NCBI GenBank assembly: GCA_002839605.1
Contig: PGYK01000004.1
Location: 173,351 to 237,350 of the forward strand
DNA: 64,000 nt
Origin: Methanomicrobiales archaeon HGW-Methanomicrobiales-3
GTDB lineage: Archaea > Halobacteriota > Methanomicrobia > Methanomicrobiales > Methanospirillaceae
Reading direction: 5' to 3'
Made by a program: the position numbers and the translations under genes. The notes under the pieces are model-generated. The model ran no database searches. It was not told the origin of the DNA and was given only the letters and a program-made list of their open reading frames with translations. The number at the start of each line of letters is the position of its first letter. The first letter of the stretch is position 1. This document shows, one piece after another, positions 60,064 to 64,000 of the stretch.

Positions 60064-61080
60064 ATGGAAAAGAAAACTTATCTGGATCTGAAACGTGAGG
60101 TCTGGGATACCGGCACCTGTTCAGGGTGTGGCGCATGTGTCGCAGTCTGTCCGGCCGATGCGCTCTCCTTTACCGATGGTGCGGCGGCAACAAGCCCCGT
60201 GAGTACCGGGTACTGCAAGCAGGCAACTGACAGCGTCCCGTGCGGGGCATGTTATGCTGCATGTCCGCGGACATCCGTCCAGCCGGCCGATACTCTCGGC
60301 CCATACCTTGAACTGACCTGTGCAGCAGCAGCATTCGAGATCCCGCACAGGCAGAGCGGTGGTGCAGTAACCGCCATCCTGGCGAGCGCACTTGACGAAG
60401 GGCTTATCGATTGCGTGGTCACCGTAACCGAGGACCGGTTCACCCTGAAACCATCCTCTGTCATCATCACCAGTTCCGGGGCGCTCGTGATGCAGGCAGG
60501 CAGCCGGTACAGCTGGTGGGTGCCACTCCTTGCGGCGCTCAAGGAAGCGGTCATCGAACAAAAATACAAAAAGATCGCCGTTATCGGCCTCCCGTGTGCG
60601 GTACAGGCCCTTGCACGGATCCGAAACGGTGACAACGATCTTCTTGTACCGTACGCAGGAGCAATCCGGCTGGTCATCGGCCTCTTCTGCACCGAGAGTT
60701 TCGATTATTCCCTGCTTACCGAAAAGCTCCGCAGGGACTATGGAACGGAACCTCACGAGATCAGAAAGATGGACGTAAAAGGCAAACTCGTGATCTCCCG
60801 GTATGATGGAAGCACGACAAACCTTTCCCTCAAAGAACTGGAATCCTGTATCCGGCCCGGCTGCCACCACTGCACCGATCTGACCGCTACCATTGCTGAT
60901 ATCTCGGCCGGTTCAGTCGGGAGCCCGAAAGGTTCGACCACGCTCATCGTGCGGACGCCAACCGGCAGGGCATTTGTCGACGCAGCGGTCCGTTCCGGAA
61001 AACTTATCCTGTCACCAGGAGCTGATACCGCGGCAATCGAAAAACTTGCAACGGAGAAGATTAAGAAGAACAGCTCCTGA
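60064..61080 (+). CDS. FrhB-like F420-binding flavoprotein with ferredoxin domain
   Basis: 338 residues. N-terminal ferredoxin clusters (CSGCGACVAVCPADAL; CGACYAACPRTSV). Then the FrhB/FdhB family: IPHRQSGGAVTAILASALDE, AVIGLPCAVQALARIRNGDN, LVIGLFCTESFDYSLLTEKL and SCIRPGCHHCTDLTATIADI. These bind FAD and reduced F420 and pass electrons to iron-sulfur clusters. Directly behind the glutamate synthase, so the enzyme probably uses F420H2 as electron source. Starts 3 bases after the previous stop. Confidence 0.9.
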   Translation: MEKKTYLDLKREVWDTGTCSGCGACVAVCPADALSFTDGAAATSPVSTGYCKQATDSVPCGACYAACPRTSVQPADTLGPYLELTCAAAAFEIPHRQSGGAVTAILASALDEGLIDCVVTVTEDRFTLKPSSVIITSSGALVMQAGSRYSWWVPLLAALKEAVIEQKYKKIAVIGLPCAVQALARIRNGDNDLLVPYAGAIRLVIGLFCTESFDYSLLTEKLRRDYGTEPHEIRKMDVKGKLVISRYDGSTTNLSLKELESCIRPGCHHCTDLTATIADISAGSVGSPKGSTTLIVRTPTGRAFVDAAVRSGKLILSPGADTAAIEKLATEKIKKNSS

Positions 61081-61178
61081 ATTTCTTTTTTCCCGATACA
61101 GGGTCACGGTTTTCCGGACACTTTATAATATTCAGGCTGGAATTATTCTTCACGAACCGGTCAGGTCGGGTGACACCC

Positions 61179-62711
61179 ATGATAAGGATCCTGTATGTTG
61201 ATGATGAATTACCAATCCTTGATACAACCAGGAGGATCCTTGAGAAGTCGGGCTCATTCTCCGTCACCTGTGCTTCATCCGGAAAAGAGGCATTGGAACA
61301 GATCCGCGCAACACCGTTTGACATCGTTGTCGCCGATTTCCTCATGGAGGACATCACCGGCATTGACCTGCTCAGGATCATCAGGACCGGGAACGATGAG
61401 ATTCCGTTTATCATCTTCACCGGAAAGGGGCGGGAAGAAATTGTCATAGAGGCTTACGAGAACGGGGTGGATTTCTATGTCCAGAAGGGCGGTGATGCCC
61501 GCTCCCAGTATGCAGAACTGGCGCACAAGATCGAACAGGCGGTTGAGAGCCGGAAGATCCGGAAGAGACTCGCCCGTTCGGAAGAAAAATTTTCAAAATT
61601 CCTTCAGGACTTTGACGGCATTGCCTTCCAGATCAACCCGTCCGGACGGTTTATCCTGTTGGAGGGCACGGTCGAGGAAACAACCGGATATCCCCGGGAG
61701 GAATTCCTCTCCGGGTATATCTCCCTTGAGAGGATCATCCACCCGGACGAGAAGCACCGTTTCCTCAACGATATGCAACGCCTCGCAACCCGGCCGGGAT
61801 TCAGGGTCGATTCAGTCTTCCGGATAATCAGGAAAGACGGACACATCCGCTGGCTCCACGGGATGCTCCACACTATCTGTTCCGCATCGCAGGAAATCGT
61901 GTACATCCAGGGAACGCTGTATGACATCACCTACCTCAAATCCGCCCAGGATGAGCTTGCGCGAACCGAGGAGAAATGGCGGGCGATCATCACGCGTGCC
62001 CCGGTTATCATCTCGGTTCTGGACAGGAACGGCAGTTTCCTTTTCATCAACAAGACGCACCCCCCAAAAAAGCCGGCCGATCTCATCGGTACCTGTGCGG
62101 GAGCATACCTTGCACCGGACCAGGAAGACCAGCTCGCAAATGCACTGCACCGGGTCTTTTCCTGCGGCGAAACGATGCGCTTTGAATCCGCAGTACCGCA
62201 TGGAGAATCCGTCACCGAATGGCTCGCCCACCAGATAAGCCCGGTCACATGGAACGGTTCGCATGAAGCCGCGCTTGTTGTATCAACCGTGATTACGGAG
62301 CGGAAGTGGCTGGAACAGAACCTCCGCGACAGCGAGGAGCAGTACCGCGCCATTGTCGTTGCTTCCGGTGACGGCATCATCATCATAGACCCGTCAGGGA
62401 AAGTCACGTTCGGTTCGCCGAAAGTGTACGACATTTTTGCTCTTCCCTGCGAGCAGCCCCTCGCCGGCATCACCCTGCTGGATTTCATCGATCCATCATA
62501 CAGACCCGTTGCTGTTTCACGGATGAAAGCCGTTCTCGAAGGCGATCTGGATGCCGAACCATTCGAGTACCTGCTCACCAGACACACGGGAGAGCGATTC
62601 CTGGGAGAACTGGTGACAACGCCACTGCGGGATTCGTCAGGAGCCATCAGCAGCCTGCTCATCCTGATCCGGGATATCAGTAAAAGAAAGTCGCCTCTCC
62701 CCGCAGCATAG
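61179..62711 (+). CDS. Receiver plus three PAS-domain protein, no kinase
   Basis: 510 residues from the ATG at 61179 (GTG at 61170 possible). Receiver (YVDDELPI; phosphoacceptor in IVVADFLMEDITG; Lys in FYVQKGGD), closely related to that of the 1136-residue kinase. Three PAS domains follow, with PAC segments GTLYDITYLKSAQDELARTE and ILIRDISKRKS. It ends after the third without a kinase core. Probably a signal-integrating partner protein of a separate kinase. Confidence 0.88.
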   Translation: MIRILYVDDELPILDTTRRILEKSGSFSVTCASSGKEALEQIRATPFDIVVADFLMEDITGIDLLRIIRTGNDEIPFIIFTGKGREEIVIEAYENGVDFYVQKGGDARSQYAELAHKIEQAVESRKIRKRLARSEEKFSKFLQDFDGIAFQINPSGRFILLEGTVEETTGYPREEFLSGYISLERIIHPDEKHRFLNDMQRLATRPGFRVDSVFRIIRKDGHIRWLHGMLHTICSASQEIVYIQGTLYDITYLKSAQDELARTEEKWRAIITRAPVIISVLDRNGSFLFINKTHPPKKPADLIGTCAGAYLAPDQEDQLANALHRVFSCGETMRFESAVPHGESVTEWLAHQISPVTWNGSHEAALVVSTVITERKWLEQNLRDSEEQYRAIVVASGDGIIIIDPSGKVTFGSPKVYDIFALPCEQPLAGITLLDFIDPSYRPVAVSRMKAVLEGDLDAEPFEYLLTRHTGERFLGELVTTPLRDSSGAISSLLILIRDISKRKSPLPAA

Positions 62712-62768
62712 GGACGGTTGTTCTTTTTAAAGCCCATTGCCGGATTCTGAGGGAACAGGAGAGGAGTA

Positions 62769-64000
62769 TCAGAGATCGAGGATCTTCCGCCGTACCCGGA
62801 TCAGGGGAGATCCCCTGCGGAAGAATGCGGCGATAAACGACTGGAACTCCGGCTGCCAGCATTCTGCCCCTTCGTCAACCTGCCACCCCTCAGCAAGTGA
62901 CTGGCGTACATGCTTTCCGAGACTGACCTGGAGGAGGTTTTCTGAGGAGAGCATGGTACGGGCATTGGTGAACTCACGGAAGACCTCCATCTCGTAATGG
63001 CCATTTTTGATATAGGGTCCCGGCAGGCTCGACACAATGTGTTTTTCCCGGAACTTCTCGGCATTGACGCGGTTCCAGACCGGCGGACCGACATGAGTGC
63101 GGATCTTTGGAAGATCCGCGACCAGCAACTCGAATAGAAAGAGGCAGCGTTCAGCCTGCATGAGGTAATGGGCATGGTGTACCACAAACCCGTTGCGTTC
63201 CAGATGCTCTGCAATCGCAGAAACGCTCCGCTTGAGCTGGGGGACAATCACCTCCTCGATATGAGGCGGTGTCGGGAAGGTGATGGCATACAACGTGGTG
63301 CCCCGGTCCACAAGCAGGGCGGCAAGTTCCTCACGCGTAATGGTATGCTGATCCGGAAGCGAGAAGAAATGTGATGATGGTTCTTCAAGATACCCCCGCG
63401 CAAGTTCCACGAATGCCACCATCCGGTCGAGTGAAACTGCGGCTGCGACATTTCTTTTCGGATCTACCGGGTCGATCATGACGAGCGGCTCGGTGAATTC
63501 CTTTGAGGTATGGTGCTCGGGATCAATGATCGTCTGCGGTTTCCACTCAGACGCTGCCTTCAGGAGCGGGACGAAACCCCCGTAATGGAGGATGAGCAGC
63601 TCGCAGAGATAGCCCGAGAACCCTTCGGTCATCTGGTCTGACCCGTAGATGCCACCGGATTTGGTGAACCGTTTGAGGAGAAGGACATCATCGATGAGCC
63701 CGTTTATCTTACCGGAGATGTAGCGGGTGTGGAAGGGGGTCCGGTCAACCGCACTCTTGATGCATGCTGCACTCTCCACGGCATAGCAGGGGACGAGATC
63801 CACATCCACGTCATCAATTTTTGCACTGATGTACGGGTGCTCAGCATACTTCTCGTAAAAGATATCGGTGAACGTTCCGGCAATAGTGCGGGCAAGCCCC
63901 AGACCTTCAGACTCCAGTGCTTCACGGGAGAGACCTGTGTCAAAGAGCATAAAGACATCGAGATCACGGTCCCCCCGCACCCAGGTATGGCGGGCGATCG
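62769..64000 (-). CDS. cca: Archaeal CCA-adding enzyme, partial
   Basis: Runs off the right edge; 410 codons visible. The frame extends past the ORF-like start with ARHTWVRGDRDLDVFMLFD, the class I nucleotidyltransferase motif with catalytic Asp pair, confirming that the true start lies outside. FTKSGGIYGSDQMTEGFSGY and the tail-domain segments (AVSLDRMVAFVELARGYLEE) are typical of archaeal class I. Adds CCA to tRNA 3' ends with no template. Convergent with the PAS gene. Confidence 0.93.
   Translation of the reverse strand, partial: IARHTWVRGDRDLDVFMLFDTGLSREALESEGLGLARTIAGTFTDIFYEKYAEHPYISAKIDDVDVDLVPCYAVESAACIKSAVDRTPFHTRYISGKINGLIDDVLLLKRFTKSGGIYGSDQMTEGFSGYLCELLILHYGGFVPLLKAASEWKPQTIIDPEHHTSKEFTEPLVMIDPVDPKRNVAAAVSLDRMVAFVELARGYLEEPSSHFFSLPDQHTITREELAALLVDRGTTLYAITFPTPPHIEEVIVPQLKRSVSAIAEHLERNGFVVHHAHYLMQAERCLFLFELLVADLPKIRTHVGPPVWNRVNAEKFREKHIVSSLPGPYIKNGHYEMEVFREFTNARTMLSSENLLQVSLGKHVRQSLAEGWQVDEGAECWQPEFQSFIAAFFRRGSPLIRVRRKILDL

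Overview
The window reads as a chromosome segment of a methanogenic archaeon, most likely order Methanomicrobiales (a Methanoregula-like organism; inference). Evidence: a methanofuran-pathway MfnB, a class I archaeal CCA-adding enzyme (cut by the right edge), an archaeosortase, an F420 hydrogenase beta-like (FrhB-type) protein joined to a split archaeal glutamate synthase, an AbrB-PhoU regulator, cytosolic receiver/PAS/kinase proteins with an HD-x-x-N phosphoacceptor box, short leaders with TATA-type promoters, and GC-rich coding DNA. No rRNA, tRNA, CRISPR array, insertion sequence or prophage was found.

Layout. 1-2.7 kb: an AT-rich, loosely packed end with small membrane and zinc-ribbon proteins, a degenerate repeat-borne reading frame and a palindromic repeat. 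2.8-6.3 kb: housekeeping block (tmk, a HisA/HisF-like barrel, mfnB, guaB). 6.5-9.8 kb: secreted or membrane proteins, including a phospholipase C/nuclease-like protein and a multi-zinc-ribbon protein. 10-13.2 kb: sixA, then a sulfur module (metallo-beta-lactamase/double rhodanese protein plus a YeeE/YedE transporter split over two genes). 13.9-25.9 kb: a very large receiver/multi-PAS kinase, flavoproteins with an HxlR regulator, archaeosortase and transglutaminase-like lipoprotein, a PAS kinase, and a rubredoxin-TPP enzyme fusion. 26.7-33.4 kb: ferredoxin protein and a complete phosphate regulon (AbrB-PhoU facing pstS, a fused pstCA, pstB, phoU and a 46-residue ORF). 33.6-46.5 kb: Rieske protein, RNB nuclease, DJ-1, CheC-like protein, CopA plus a 46-residue YHS protein, TPR proteins, ferritin, receiver-PAS-TPR protein and a DUF362 protein.

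46.9-61.1 kb is a nitrogen-assimilation island: gdhA, an amt-PII-PII-PII operon, glnA, and divergently a three-part glutamate synthase with an FrhB-like partner. A GGAA-N6-TTCC palindrome, matching the known operator of the methanogen nitrogen repressor NrpR, lies just downstream of a TATA box ahead of amt. The three PII genes are translationally coupled; one has lost the T-loop and another carries a C-terminal tail copying the tail of Amt.

The least ordinary feature outside genes is a family of intergenic GC-rich palindromic repeats (at least seven copies, on both strands). Two copies carry a second hairpin with a compensatory base-pair change, which points to selection for folding. A separate intergenic block, seen twice 35 kb apart, encodes a matching peptide in one copy and has in-frame stops in the other.
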